Shown here: piece by piece, positions 40,324 through 48,798 of the stretch
Layout: every line of letters starts with the position of its first letter
Numbering within the stretch: position 1 is the stretch's first letter
From: Arthrobacter sp. APC 3897
Lineage (GTDB): Bacteria > Actinomycetota > Actinomycetes > Actinomycetales > Micrococcaceae
Length of the DNA stretch: 64,000 bases
Direction: 5' to 3'
Assembly: GCF_030407495.1 (NCBI RefSeq)
Contig: NZ_JASDDG010000013.1
Span: forward strand, 1-64,000
Position numbers and translations under genes: made by a program
The notes under the pieces: generated by a model
Told to the model about the DNA's origin: nothing
Databases searched by the model: none
What the model saw: the letters and a program-made list of their open reading frames with translations, nothing else

Positions 40324-41564
40324 TGAATCAGGAAAAACCCCAGGGCGTTGGCCGCCGTCGTCTGCTGTTCGGGGGAGCAGCCGCCGGTCTGGGGGCTGTT
40401 GCGGCAGCCGGCGCACAATGGGTGGGAAACAGCTCAGGCTCCGAGCCGGACCTGGCCCGCACCGGGTTGGACGAAAGCGGTGCCAACGGATCCCGGACGG
40501 TCCCTTTCTACGGCCGGCACCAGGCGGGGATCGCCACCGAGCCGCAGACACATGCGGTGTTCGTTGCCCTGAACCTCCGGCCCGAGGCAGACCGTGACCG
40601 GATCCGCTCCTGGCTCCGCCTGCTCAGCGACGACGCCGCGGCGCTGACCCAGGGCCGGCCCGCCCTGGCGGATACGGAAGCGGAGCTGGCGGTTCGTCCC
40701 GCCCGGCTGAGCGTGACGTTTGGATTTGGCCCGGGCCTTGTCCAAGCTGTTGCGCCGCAGTTGGCGCCGCCATGGCTGGCTCCGCTGCCCGGCTTCGGCA
40801 TCGACGCCCTGCAGGAGCGCTGGAACGGGGGAGACCTGCTGCTGCAGATCTGCGCCGATGATCCGCTGACCGTGGCCCATGCCCAGCGGATGCTGCTGAA
40901 GGACAGCCGGGCGTTCGCCGCCGTGCGGTGGATCCAGTCCGGATTCCGCCGTTCCTACGGCAGCGAGCAAAGCGGCACCACCATGCGGAACCTGTTCGGC
41001 CAGGTGGACGGCTCGGCCAACCCGGTTCCCGGCACGGCAGAGTTTGACCGGGTGGTGTGGGGGGATGCTGAAATCCCGGCGTGGCTCGACGGCGGCACCT
41101 CCATGGTTGTCCGGCGGATCGCCATGAACCTGGACACCTGGGATGAACTGGACCGGCACGGCCGCGAGGAATCCGTAGGCCGCACCCTGGCCACCGGCGC
41201 GCCGCTCACCGGTTCCGCCGAGCACGACGACCCAGATTTTGAAGCGGTCACCGCGCTCGGTTTCCCGGTGATTCCCGATTACTCGCATATGCGCCGGGCC
41301 CGGCCGGACAATCCCCGGCAACGGATCCTGCGGCGCTCGTACAACTACGACGACGCCCCGGAGCCCGGCGGGCCGGCCTCCAATGCGGGTCAGATTTTTG
41401 TCTCCTTCCAGGCGGACGTTCGCGCTCAGTTCCTCCCGATTCAGGAACGCCTGGACAAACTGGACTTGCTCAACGAATGGACGACGCCGATTGGTTCGGC
41501 CGTGTTCGCCGTTCCGCCGGGCGCCCGGGAAGGCGGTTTTGTGGGTGAGGTGCTCTTCGGCTGA
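40323..41564 (+). CDS. Tat-exported DyP-type peroxidase
   Basis: Dye-decolorising haem peroxidase of 413 residues, EfeB-like in layout. A twin-arginine signal (GRRRLLFGGAAAG) starts at about residue 10. The GxxDG family motif is in LFGQVDGSAN (about 225-234), and the proximal-haem histidine is expected in the DELDRHGREESVG region; the arginine of the active site is in the C-terminal half. Tat export implies cofactor loading in the cytoplasm. In Streptomyces a Tat-exported DyP (DtpA) is encoded with a copper chaperone and supports a copper oxidase, so the pairing here suggests a similar copper-linked role. No glxA-like oxidase lies in this window. Confidence 0.92.
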   Translation: MNQEKPQGVGRRRLLFGGAAAGLGAVAAAGAQWVGNSSGSEPDLARTGLDESGANGSRTVPFYGRHQAGIATEPQTHAVFVALNLRPEADRDRIRSWLRLLSDDAAALTQGRPALADTEAELAVRPARLSVTFGFGPGLVQAVAPQLAPPWLAPLPGFGIDALQERWNGGDLLLQICADDPLTVAHAQRMLLKDSRAFAAVRWIQSGFRRSYGSEQSGTTMRNLFGQVDGSANPVPGTAEFDRVVWGDAEIPAWLDGGTSMVVRRIAMNLDTWDELDRHGREESVGRTLATGAPLTGSAEHDDPDFEAVTALGFPVIPDYSHMRRARPDNPRQRILRRSYNYDDAPEPGGPASNAGQIFVSFQADVRAQFLPIQERLDKLDLLNEWTTPIGSAVFAVPPGAREGGFVGEVLFG

Positions 41565-41625
41565 GCGTCCGCCTCGAAGGGCGGGGTTGTCCCACTGCTG
41601 CACCGGAGACTAGGTTGGAACGTGA

Positions 41626-41643
41626 TGATCAGTATGCTGATCA
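41626..41643. promoter_or_regulatory. Palindrome upstream of the small Pro/Gly-rich protein gene
   Basis: TGATCAG, a TATG loop and CTGATCA form a perfect 7-bp inverted repeat, about 50 bp upstream of the ATG at 41696. The ten bases AGTATGCTGA recur in inverted orientation at the pdhA dyad (TCAGCATACT, 42647-42656). TAGGTT at 41611-41616 could be a -10 for a short leader peptide (GTG 41622 to TGA 41684). Confidence 0.45.
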
Positions 41644-41695
41644 ATAGTTCGGGGAAACCCGGATGTACACCGGTCAAGGAGTGACGGAGGCACAG

Positions 41696-41950
41696 ATGGC
41701 GGAGAGCTACGATCCGAATAATGACCCGGCCAATCCCGACAAGCCCAAGGACGCCGGCAATAATCTGCAGGACGATGCCCGGGAGGGCGGCGGCAATGCC
41801 GCCACCAGCACGGAAAAGGGCAAGCACGCCAACCCCGACCCGGCGGCAGGAAACGTCACCGGGCTGGAGCCGGGCGGAGGCGTTCCTCCGGGCGAAACCC
41901 CTCCCGCTGAAGATCAGATGAGCATGGACCAGGGGCACGACGAAGACTAG
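41696..41950 (+). CDS. Small acidic DUF6480-like protein
   Basis: An 84-residue, very polar and Pro/Asp/Asn/Gly-rich protein without cysteine or hydrophobic segments, almost certainly disordered. The closing GLEPGGGVPPGETPPAED matches what I remember as the DUF6480 signature in actinobacteria; the assignment is from memory. GGAGG lies 5 nt before the ATG at 41696. Such proteins are often stress-inducible, but no function is established. It is followed by a strong terminator. Confidence 0.7.
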   Translation: MAESYDPNNDPANPDKPKDAGNNLQDDAREGGGNAATSTEKGKHANPDPAAGNVTGLEPGGGVPPGETPPAEDQMSMDQGHDED

Positions 41951-41962
41951 GTCCCGCACGCC

Positions 41963-41999
41963 AACGGCCCGCACCCGGAATTCCCGGGTGCGGGCCGTT
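41963..41999. terminator. Strong hairpin terminator, small acidic protein gene and lrp
   Basis: A perfect 16-bp stem (41963-41978 with 41984-41999, loop AATTC) is followed by TTT on the plus strand. It lies between the convergent ends of the small gene and the Lrp-family gene and can serve both. Confidence 0.88.
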
Positions 42000-42063
42000 T
42001 GCTGTCTCGGAGTGCTGCAGGTTCCGGGAGCCTGCGCGGTTCCCGGCCCCGGCTGCCGGGCTC

Positions 42064-42528
42064 TTACCGGGCGTCCAGATCCTCAAACACCAGGAACGTC
42101 TGCGTATCCAGGATGCCCGGCATCGATTGCAGCTGGTCGAAGATGACCTCGCGCAGATGCACGTTGTCTTCGGCGCGCACCAGCAGGATCACGTCGAAGG
42201 AGCCGCCCACCAGTGCAATGTGGTGGATTTCTGGAATGGCGCGCAGCTGCTCACGCAGTTCCCGCCAGGCGTGCTGGCGCACCTTGAGCGTCACGTAGGC
42301 GGACGAGCGGAGCCCTGCTTTCACCGGGTCCACGACGGCGGTGAACCGGCTAAGCACGCCGGTTTCCGTCAGTCTGGCAATCCGGGAGTAGGCGTGGGCG
42401 CGGGAAATATGCACTGCCTCAGCCACGGCGGTGACGGATGCCCGCCCGTTGCCCGTGAGCTCGGCCAGGATGGCGCGGTCAATGTCGTCCAGCCGGGGGG
42501 CCGGTTGTTCGGTGATGTCCCGTGCCAT
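42064..42528 (-). CDS. Lrp/AsnC family transcriptional regulator (BkdR-like)
   Basis: A 154-residue regulator with an N-terminal helix-turn-helix (DIDRAILAELTGNGRASVTAVAEAV and SRAHAYSRIARLTETGV, in two parts, about residues 13-62) and a C-terminal RAM/ligand domain with the conserved IPEIHHIALVGGSFDVILLV region (about 96-115). The start at 42528 has GGGAGG ten bases upstream. It is divergent from the 2-oxoacid dehydrogenase operon, the arrangement seen with BkdR, so it probably controls that operon in response to branched-chain amino or keto acids. Confidence 0.9.
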   Translation of the reverse strand: MARDITEQPAPRLDDIDRAILAELTGNGRASVTAVAEAVHISRAHAYSRIARLTETGVLSRFTAVVDPVKAGLRSSAYVTLKVRQHAWRELREQLRAIPEIHHIALVGGSFDVILLVRAEDNVHLREVIFDQLQSMPGILDTQTFLVFEDLDAR

Positions 42529-42623
42529 AGTGTCCACGCCTCCCGGGGTAATCCAGCTCACAATTTACATTTCGTCCATTAGCGTAGCCCCTTAGAGCCT
42601 CATTCATCCACATTTTTGCCGCC

Positions 42624-42655
42624 GTATGGATACGAATAGAGGTTCGTCAGCATAC
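42624..42655. promoter_or_regulatory. 32-bp double dyad in the lrp-pdhA intergenic region
   Basis: GTATG (42624-42628) pairs with CATAC (42651-42655), and inside them ACGAA (42632-42636) pairs with TTCGT (42643-42647), with 3-nt gaps on each side and a 6-nt centre. The exact symmetry and position between divergent lrp and E1alpha genes fit an Lrp-family operator. Confidence 0.6.
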
Positions 42656-42713
42656 TTGGGTAACAGAACATCCACGGCGAAGAGGCGGTGGAAGGGCAGC
42701 TGACGGAGGCAAA

Positions 42714-43868
42714 ATGACTATCTCAACGGGCAATCCGCCCCCCGGGGCCATGGAAGATCCCCGCCGGGACGCACGCAGTTTCGGCACGGCCGGCAGCTCG
42801 GACCTGCTGCCCTCGGATTCTCCCGTGCAGCTGGTGGATCCGGACGGCGTCCACCGCCACGATGACCGCTATCCGCTGCCCGACGGCGGTTCCCTCCGCA
42901 GCGCCTACGCCAGGCTCATCGCGGGCCGGCGCATCAATGACCAGGCCAACGCGCTCGTCAGGCAGGGCCGGCTGGCCGTGTATCCCTCCTCCCACGGCCA
43001 GGAAGCCTGCCAGGTGGCTGCCGCCGTCGTGCTCGGGGACAGCGACTGGCTCTTTCCCACCTACCGCGACACAGTGGCCGTGATCTCCCGCGGGGTGGAA
43101 CCGCTGCAGGTCCTGACGCTGCTGCGCGGGGACTGGCATTCGGGCTACGACCCCTACGAGCACAACACGGCTCCGCAGGCCACGCCGCTGGCGACGCAGC
43201 TGCTGCATGCAGTGGGCGTGGCCCACGCAGCCAAGCTCAAGGGCGAAGACACCGTGGTGCTGGCCATGTGCGGAGACGGCGCCACCAGCGAGGGTGACTT
43301 CCATGAGGCCCTGAACTTTGCCGCCGTGTTCCACGTGCCGGTGGTGTTCTTCGTGCAGAACAACGAATACGCCATTTCGGTGCCGCTGGCGAGCCAGTCG
43401 GTGGCGCCGTCCCTGGCGCATAAGGCCATCGGCTACGGGATGCCCGGCGAACGGGTGGACGGCAATGATCTGGCGGCGCTGCTCTCCGTCCTCGGTGCGG
43501 CCGTGGACCGCGCGCGTGAGGGTCACGGGCCGTCCCTGGTTGAGGCGCACACCTACCGGATGCAGGCGCACACCAATGCCGACGACGCCACCCGTTACCG
43601 CACGGAGGAGGACGTCGAAAAGTGGGTGCCGCGGGACCCGATTGCCCGGATGCGCACCTACCTGCGCGGACTCAACCTGCTGGATGACGACGCCGAAGCC
43701 GGCTTCGCAGCCGATGCCGAGGACATTGCCGCCGCCATGCGGGACGGCTTGAACACCGAGGTGGAACCGGATCCGCAGGAACTGTTCACCCACATCTACA
43801 CCGAACGCACGCCGCAGCTCACTGAGCAGGCAAACCTGCTGCGCGACGAACTCTCGCGCCAGGCCTGA
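42714..43868 (+). CDS. pdhA: 2-oxoacid dehydrogenase E1 component, alpha subunit
   Basis: Thiamine diphosphate-dependent decarboxylase subunit, 384 residues. The ThDP motif CGDGATSEGDFHEALNFAAV with a following QNNEYAIS (about residues 184-220) and the phosphorylation-loop-like HTYRMQAHTNADD region are visible. By family it would be annotated as pyruvate dehydrogenase E1 alpha (pdhA). The linked Lrp-type regulator and the absence of a dedicated E3 make a branched-chain 2-oxoacid dehydrogenase (BkdA) at least as likely; actinobacteria usually make acetyl-CoA with a homodimeric AceE. GGAGG precedes the ATG. Confidence 0.9.
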   Translation: MTISTGNPPPGAMEDPRRDARSFGTAGSSDLLPSDSPVQLVDPDGVHRHDDRYPLPDGGSLRSAYARLIAGRRINDQANALVRQGRLAVYPSSHGQEACQVAAAVVLGDSDWLFPTYRDTVAVISRGVEPLQVLTLLRGDWHSGYDPYEHNTAPQATPLATQLLHAVGVAHAAKLKGEDTVVLAMCGDGATSEGDFHEALNFAAVFHVPVVFFVQNNEYAISVPLASQSVAPSLAHKAIGYGMPGERVDGNDLAALLSVLGAAVDRAREGHGPSLVEAHTYRMQAHTNADDATRYRTEEDVEKWVPRDPIARMRTYLRGLNLLDDDAEAGFAADAEDIAAAMRDGLNTEVEPDPQELFTHIYTERTPQLTEQANLLRDELSRQA

Positions 43869-43882
43869 AAGGCAGCCCCGCA

Positions 43883-44962
43883 ATGACCGTTACAGACACC
43901 CTCGAAGCGCCGGCCGCGCCAAGCGCCGCCGCCCCCGAGTCCCTTACCTTTGCCAAAGCGCTGAACACCGCTTTGGCCGATGAAATGGCGGCCAACTCCG
44001 CCGTCATCATGTTCGGCGAGGACGTGGGCCCGCTGGGCGGCGTCTTCCGCATCACCGACGGGCTGACCGCCCGGTTCGGTGCAGAGCGCTGCTTCGACAC
44101 CCCGCTGGCCGAATCCGGCATTATGGGCATGGCGGTGGGCATGGCCATGAACGGCATGCGTCCCGTAGTGGAAATGCAGTTCGACGCCTTCGCCTACCCG
44201 GCCTTCGAACAGGTGGTCAGCCATGTGGCTAAAACCGCCAACCGCACCCGCGGGAGGGTCCGGCTGCCACTGGTAATCCGCATTCCTTACGCCGGCGGCA
44301 TCGGCGGGGTGGAGCACCACTGCGACTCCTCCGAGTCCTACTACGCCCACACCCCGGGGCTGACCGTCGTGGCACCCGCCACCGTCGCCGATGCCTACAC
44401 GCTGCTCCGCGAAGCCATCCGTCTCAATGATCCCGTGGTGTTCCTGGAACCCAAGAAGCTCTACTGGACCAAAGAAGACGTGGACCTGGCTGCGCTGCGC
44501 AGCCGCTTCGACGCCGGCGGAGTGTCCGACGACGGTACCCGGCTGCCGGGCGGAATAGGCACCGCCGCCGTGGCCCGCCCCGGCACCGACGCCACCCTGA
44601 TTGCCTACGGACCCTCGGTGGCCACGGCCATGGCTGCCGCTGAAGCCGCAGCGGAGGAAGGCCGGTCCCTGGAAGTGATCGACCTGCGCTCCATCGTCCC
44701 GTTTGACGACGAAACCGTCACCGCTTCGGTCCGCCGCACCGGCCGCGCCGTGGTCATCTCCGAAGCACCCGGATTCGCGTCGGTAGCTTCGGAAATCGTG
44801 GCCCGCGTGCAGGAACGCTGCTTCCACTCCCTGGCCGCGCCGGTGCTGCGCGTCACCGGATTCGACATCCCCTACCCGGCACCCAAGCTTGAACACTGGT
44901 TCCTGCCCAGCGTGGACCGGATCCTGGACACCGTTGACGAGCTGCAGTGGGAGGACCGATGA
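43883..44962 (+). CDS. 2-oxoacid dehydrogenase E1 component, beta subunit
   Basis: Partner of the alpha subunit, 359 residues. Family landmarks are MFGEDVGPLGGVFRITDGL (about residues 37-55), RCFDTPLAESGIMGMAVGMA and the EMQFDAFAYPAFEQ and PYAGGIGGVEHHCDS segments near the lipoyl channel, with IDLRSIVPFD in the C-terminal domain. It begins 14 nt after the alpha-subunit gene, and its stop overlaps the E2 start (ATGA). Confidence 0.92.
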   Translation: MTVTDTLEAPAAPSAAAPESLTFAKALNTALADEMAANSAVIMFGEDVGPLGGVFRITDGLTARFGAERCFDTPLAESGIMGMAVGMAMNGMRPVVEMQFDAFAYPAFEQVVSHVAKTANRTRGRVRLPLVIRIPYAGGIGGVEHHCDSSESYYAHTPGLTVVAPATVADAYTLLREAIRLNDPVVFLEPKKLYWTKEDVDLAALRSRFDAGGVSDDGTRLPGGIGTAAVARPGTDATLIAYGPSVATAMAAAEAAAEEGRSLEVIDLRSIVPFDDETVTASVRRTGRAVVISEAPGFASVASEIVARVQERCFHSLAAPVLRVTGFDIPYPAPKLEHWFLPSVDRILDTVDELQWEDR

Positions 44963-46425
44963 GCACGCGCACCTTCCTGCTCCCTGACCTTGGCGAAGGC
45001 CTGACCGAAGCCGAGCTGGTGACCTGGCTGGTGGCCGTGGGCGATGAGATCCGTGTTGACCAGCCGGTGGCCGAGGTGGAAACCGCCAAATCGCTGGTTG
45101 AGGTTCCCTCCCCGTTTGCGGGCACCGTGGCACAGCTGCACGGGGAAGCCGGGGAGACCCTCGACGTCGGCCGTCCACTGATCTCAGTGGCATCGCCCGG
45201 CGTCCAGCCGGGTTCCGCGGTGAGCACCCCCGGGTCCTCTCCGGCACCGGGGCACAGCGACCCCGACGGAGAGGCGTACCGGCAGGAAGAAAAGGCCGGT
45301 TCGGGCAACGTGCTCATCGGCTACGGCACTCCCGGCGGGCACACCGCGGCGCGCCGCACCAGGCGCCCGCGGACCGCAGCGGCTCAAACGGTGTCAGTCC
45401 CGGCAGCGGTTGCGGCGGTAACTGAAGCTCCGGCTCCGGCTCCCGTTCCGGCAGAGGTTTCGGCCCGGCCGGCGGAGGCGCTGCGGTGCATTTCTCCGCT
45501 GGTTCGCAAGCTCGCCCGCGACAACGGTGTCCGCCTGGCTGATGTGACGGGCTCCGGAGCCAACGGACTCATCCTGCGCGGCGACGTTGATGCAGCTCTG
45601 TCCGGACTCCGGGCAGCCGAAACGATGGAACCTGCCGCAGATCCCGGATCCCCGGCCGCCCCTGCAACCCCGGCAACACCGGCCGCCAGTGATCCGCGCA
45701 CCGGCCTGGCCGTCGCGTCACGGACACGGGTCTTGGGCCTGCGCAAAACGGTCGCCGCGAACCTTACCGCCAGCCGGGCCAGCATCCCGGAAGCCACGGT
45801 ATGGGTCGATGTTGACGCCACCGCTCTGCTGGAACTGCGCGCGGACCTCAAACGCCGGCACCCGGACAACACCCCGGGCCTGATGGCTTTCCTCGCGCGC
45901 TTTGTGCTGGCCGGGCTGGCGAAGTTCCCTGAACTCAACGCCCGCTTCGATCCAGCCTCCGACAGCACCGGGAACGGCGGCGCAAGCATCACGGCGTACG
46001 AGGGCATCAACCTTGGCTTCGCAGCACAGACGGACCGCGGTCTGGTTGTTCCGTCAATCCGGCGTGCAGACACCATGAACGCCAGGGCCCTGGACGCCGA
46101 GATCCGCCGGCTCACGGCGTCCGCCCGGGACGGCAAAGCCACCCCCTCGGAGCTGACCTCGGGGACCTTCACCCTGAACAACTACGGGGTGTTCGGTGTG
46201 GACGGCAGCGCTGCCATCATCAACTATCCGGAGTCTGCCATCCTGGGAATCGGCCGGATTATCGATAAGCCGTGGGTTGTGGACGGTGCCCTGGCGGTAC
46301 GGAAGCTGACCGAGCTGACGCTGGTCTTCGACCACCGGATCTGCGACGGCGGCACTGCCGGCGGGTTCCTGCGCTACGTGGCTGATGCCATCGAAAACCC
46401 GGGCAGCGTCCTCGCGGACCTCTGA
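44959..46425 (+). CDS. 2-oxoacid dehydrogenase E2 component (dihydrolipoamide acyltransferase)
   Basis: Core acyltransferase of the complex, 488 residues. One lipoyl domain (residues 1-80) has the lipoylated lysine in VETAKSLVEVPSP. Long Ala/Pro-rich linkers flank a peripheral-subunit-binding domain (PLVRKLARDNGVRLADVTGSG, about 180-200, in outline). The catalytic domain ends with the active-site motif FDHRICDGGTAGGF. A single lipoyl domain is usual for branched-chain complexes. The start at 44959 overlaps the E1-beta stop. E3 (lipoamide dehydrogenase) is not encoded here. Confidence 0.93.
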   Translation: MSTRTFLLPDLGEGLTEAELVTWLVAVGDEIRVDQPVAEVETAKSLVEVPSPFAGTVAQLHGEAGETLDVGRPLISVASPGVQPGSAVSTPGSSPAPGHSDPDGEAYRQEEKAGSGNVLIGYGTPGGHTAARRTRRPRTAAAQTVSVPAAVAAVTEAPAPAPVPAEVSARPAEALRCISPLVRKLARDNGVRLADVTGSGANGLILRGDVDAALSGLRAAETMEPAADPGSPAAPATPATPAASDPRTGLAVASRTRVLGLRKTVAANLTASRASIPEATVWVDVDATALLELRADLKRRHPDNTPGLMAFLARFVLAGLAKFPELNARFDPASDSTGNGGASITAYEGINLGFAAQTDRGLVVPSIRRADTMNARALDAEIRRLTASARDGKATPSELTSGTFTLNNYGVFGVDGSAAIINYPESAILGIGRIIDKPWVVDGALAVRKLTELTLVFDHRICDGGTAGGFLRYVADAIENPGSVLADL

Positions 46426-46594
46426 CGCGCGGGGGAGACCTCGAACCCGGCCGGACCCGCGCCGCAACATTTGCGGACAGTCGTGGTCCGGCCGCCGCGG
46501 CCGCGATACCTTGGAACCAGCAATTGGAATAAGAGACTTATCACCGGTGCACCCGAGGCTCCGGGCAGTTTACGGACCCACAAAGGACGGACCC

Positions 46595-47443
46595 ATGTCG
46601 CACGCAACCGGCCAGGAAACCGAGCAGTGGCTGGAGGTGGCGCCGCGGGTGCTGGTGCTGCGCAATCCCGGCTTCGGCATGAACACCGGCCTGGTCATCG
46701 GGGATGAACAGGCGCTGATCATCGACACCGGTGCCGGTCCCCGGCAGGCCAGCGCCATCCTGTCGGCCGTGCGGGAACGGACCGATTTGCCGCTGATCGC
46801 CGTGAATACCCATGCGCACTTTGATCACTTCTTCGGCAACGCCGTGCTGGCGGCGAACGGTGTCCGGGACATCTGGGCCACCAGCCGCTGCGCCGAGGTT
46901 ATCCGTGAGCACGGCGGTTCCCAGCGTGCCGCCGTCGCCGGCGTGGAACCGGAGATGGCTGCGGGGGAGGGTGCGGACACGGAGATCCTTGCACCCACCA
47001 GGCTGGTGGAGGGCTCCCCGGTGGACCTGGACCTGGGCGGTATTTCGGTAACGCTCTTCCACCTGGGACGCGGCCACACCGACCATGACCTGCTCGTGGG
47101 CGCCGGTGACGTCCTGTTCACCGCAGACCTGGTGGAGGAGGGCGCCGATCCGTCCTTCGAAGATTCCTTTCCCAAGGAATGGATCCGCACGCTCGGCAAG
47201 ATGACGGCACTGGAGGACCTCTATTCGGTTTTCGTGCCGGGACACGGCAAACCGGTGACCGTGGACTTTGTGACTACGCAGATGAATAAGATGCGCACCG
47301 CCGTCGCCGTTACCCGCAGCGCCATGGACCAGGCCTCCACTGACATGACCAAGGCCATCCCCATCCTGCCGTACGGGCCGGAGCAGTCCCGGGCCCTGCT
47401 GATGCGGCTGCGGACCCTGGCCCGCTGGAAGTGGCTGAAGTAA
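46595..47443 (+). CDS. MBL fold metallo-hydrolase
   Basis: A 282-residue metallo-beta-lactamase-fold protein. The metal site is intact: NTHAHFDHFFGN (HxHxDH, about residues 69-80), a further histidine in LGRGHTDHD, the aspartate in VLFTADLVEE and the histidine in VFVPGHGKP. The C-terminal 60 residues are helical. No substrate-specific insert (thiolesterase, ribonuclease, lactonase) is recognisable, so the reaction is left open. AAAGGA lies 8 nt before the ATG. It stands alone between the E2 gene and the MFS gene. Confidence 0.88.
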   Translation: MSHATGQETEQWLEVAPRVLVLRNPGFGMNTGLVIGDEQALIIDTGAGPRQASAILSAVRERTDLPLIAVNTHAHFDHFFGNAVLAANGVRDIWATSRCAEVIREHGGSQRAAVAGVEPEMAAGEGADTEILAPTRLVEGSPVDLDLGGISVTLFHLGRGHTDHDLLVGAGDVLFTADLVEEGADPSFEDSFPKEWIRTLGKMTALEDLYSVFVPGHGKPVTVDFVTTQMNKMRTAVAVTRSAMDQASTDMTKAIPILPYGPEQSRALLMRLRTLARWKWLK

Positions 47444-47487
47444 TCCGGAACAGAAGTAATCTTGAATTGACCTGAGCAATAAAGGCG

Positions 47488-47493
47488 TACCCT
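47488..47493 (+). promoter_or_regulatory. Candidate -10 box of a leaderless mRNA (MFS gene)
   Basis: TACCCT ends 6 nt before the GTG at 47500. A TTGACC at 47467-47472 would be the -35 but with a short 15-nt spacer. Confidence 0.5.
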
Positions 47494-47499
47494 GAACCG

Positions 47500-48798
47500 G
47501 TGCCCGCAGAATCCTTCAGTCTCAAATCCATAGCCGTTCCGGCGTTCGGGCCCACGCTCCTGTATGGTCTGGCGACCGGAGCCATCCTGCCGGTCATCGC
47601 GCTGACAGCCCGGGATCTTGGCGCCACGGTAGCTCTGGCGGCTCTGATGATCACCCTGACGGGCATCGGCTCTCTGCTCACCAACGTGCCGGCCACCGTG
47701 CTCACTACCCGGTTCGGTGAAAAATGGGCGCTGGTGATCGCTGCCCTGTGGTGTTCAGCGGCGATGGCTACGGCGGCTCTGGCACCGGTGCTGTGGATTT
47801 TTGCCCTGGCCGTGTTCATGGTGGGGATGGCGGGTTCGGTCTTTGGCCTGGCCCGGCAGAGCTACCTGACCGAAGCCGTGCCGCTGGGCTACCGTGCCCG
47901 GGCACTGTCCACCCTGGGCGGCGTGAACCGGATCGGTGTTTTCGCCGGCCCCTTCGCCGCCGCCGGGGTCATCCATTTCGCGGGAACCTCCGGAGCCTAC
48001 TGGGTGGGAGCCGCCGCCGCGCTGCTTGCGGGAATCATCAGCCTGCGGGTCCCTGAACTGCGCGCGCCCGTTCCCGTGGGCCAGGGGCCGTCAGGTTCAG
48101 GGGGACCATCGGGCGGGAGAGGACACCGCAATACGGCAGACCCGTTGGCTCCTGCTCCTACCGTGCGCTCCGTTCTTGGCAGCCACGGCAGGGTGTTCCG
48201 CACCCTGGGCCTCGGCGTCCTGCTGATCGCAGCGGTGCGGGCCTCCCGGCAGGCGGTCATTCCGCTCTGGGCCCAGCACATTGGGCTGGACCCTACCCAA
48301 ACCGCCCTCATTTACGGTCTGTCCGGCGCCATCGACATGCTGATTTTTTATCCCGCGGGCAAAGTCATGGACCTGTGGGGGCGGCGCTGGGTAGCGGTGC
48401 CGTGCATGCTGACCATGGCTGCGGGGCTGGCACTGATGCCGCTGACCAGCGACCGGACCGGCCTGCTGCTGGTGTCCCTGATCCTGGGCTTCGGCAACGG
48501 AATCGGCTCCGGCATCGTGATGACCCTCGGAGCGGACTTCTCGCCCTCGCCGGGCCGTCCGCAGTTCCTCGGTATCTGGCGGCTGCTGGCGGACAGCGGC
48601 ACCATGGCCGGGCCGGCGCTGCTCTCCGCCGTGACGGCGCTGGTGTCGCTGTCGGCAGGGATCGGGGCCACCGCCGTCCTGGGCCTGCTGGGAGCGGCGG
48701 CGCTGTGGAAATGGGTGCCCAAAGGCCGTCCCGGCTACGGGCGGCCGGACGCCGGGGCAGCCGGGCCGGTCAGCGGGCCGGATCTCCCGCCTGCATAG
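47500..48798 (+). CDS. MFS transporter
   Basis: A 432-residue major facilitator with twelve hydrophobic helices split by a long, Gly/Pro-rich cytoplasmic loop (about residues 190-220). The A-loop between helices 2 and 3 is TTRFGEKWALVI; the equivalent second-half loop is KVMDLWGRRWVAVP, the more conserved of the two. It resembles drug or metabolite exporters of the DHA type, but the substrate is not deducible. GTG start with a TACCCT box 6 nt upstream and no ribosome-binding site. Its 3' end overlaps the convergent PAP2 gene by 29 bp. Confidence 0.88.
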   Translation: MPAESFSLKSIAVPAFGPTLLYGLATGAILPVIALTARDLGATVALAALMITLTGIGSLLTNVPATVLTTRFGEKWALVIAALWCSAAMATAALAPVLWIFALAVFMVGMAGSVFGLARQSYLTEAVPLGYRARALSTLGGVNRIGVFAGPFAAAGVIHFAGTSGAYWVGAAAALLAGIISLRVPELRAPVPVGQGPSGSGGPSGGRGHRNTADPLAPAPTVRSVLGSHGRVFRTLGLGVLLIAAVRASRQAVIPLWAQHIGLDPTQTALIYGLSGAIDMLIFYPAGKVMDLWGRRWVAVPCMLTMAAGLALMPLTSDRTGLLLVSLILGFGNGIGSGIVMTLGADFSPSPGRPQFLGIWRLLADSGTMAGPALLSAVTALVSLSAGIGATAVLGLLGAAALWKWVPKGRPGYGRPDAGAAGPVSGPDLPPA

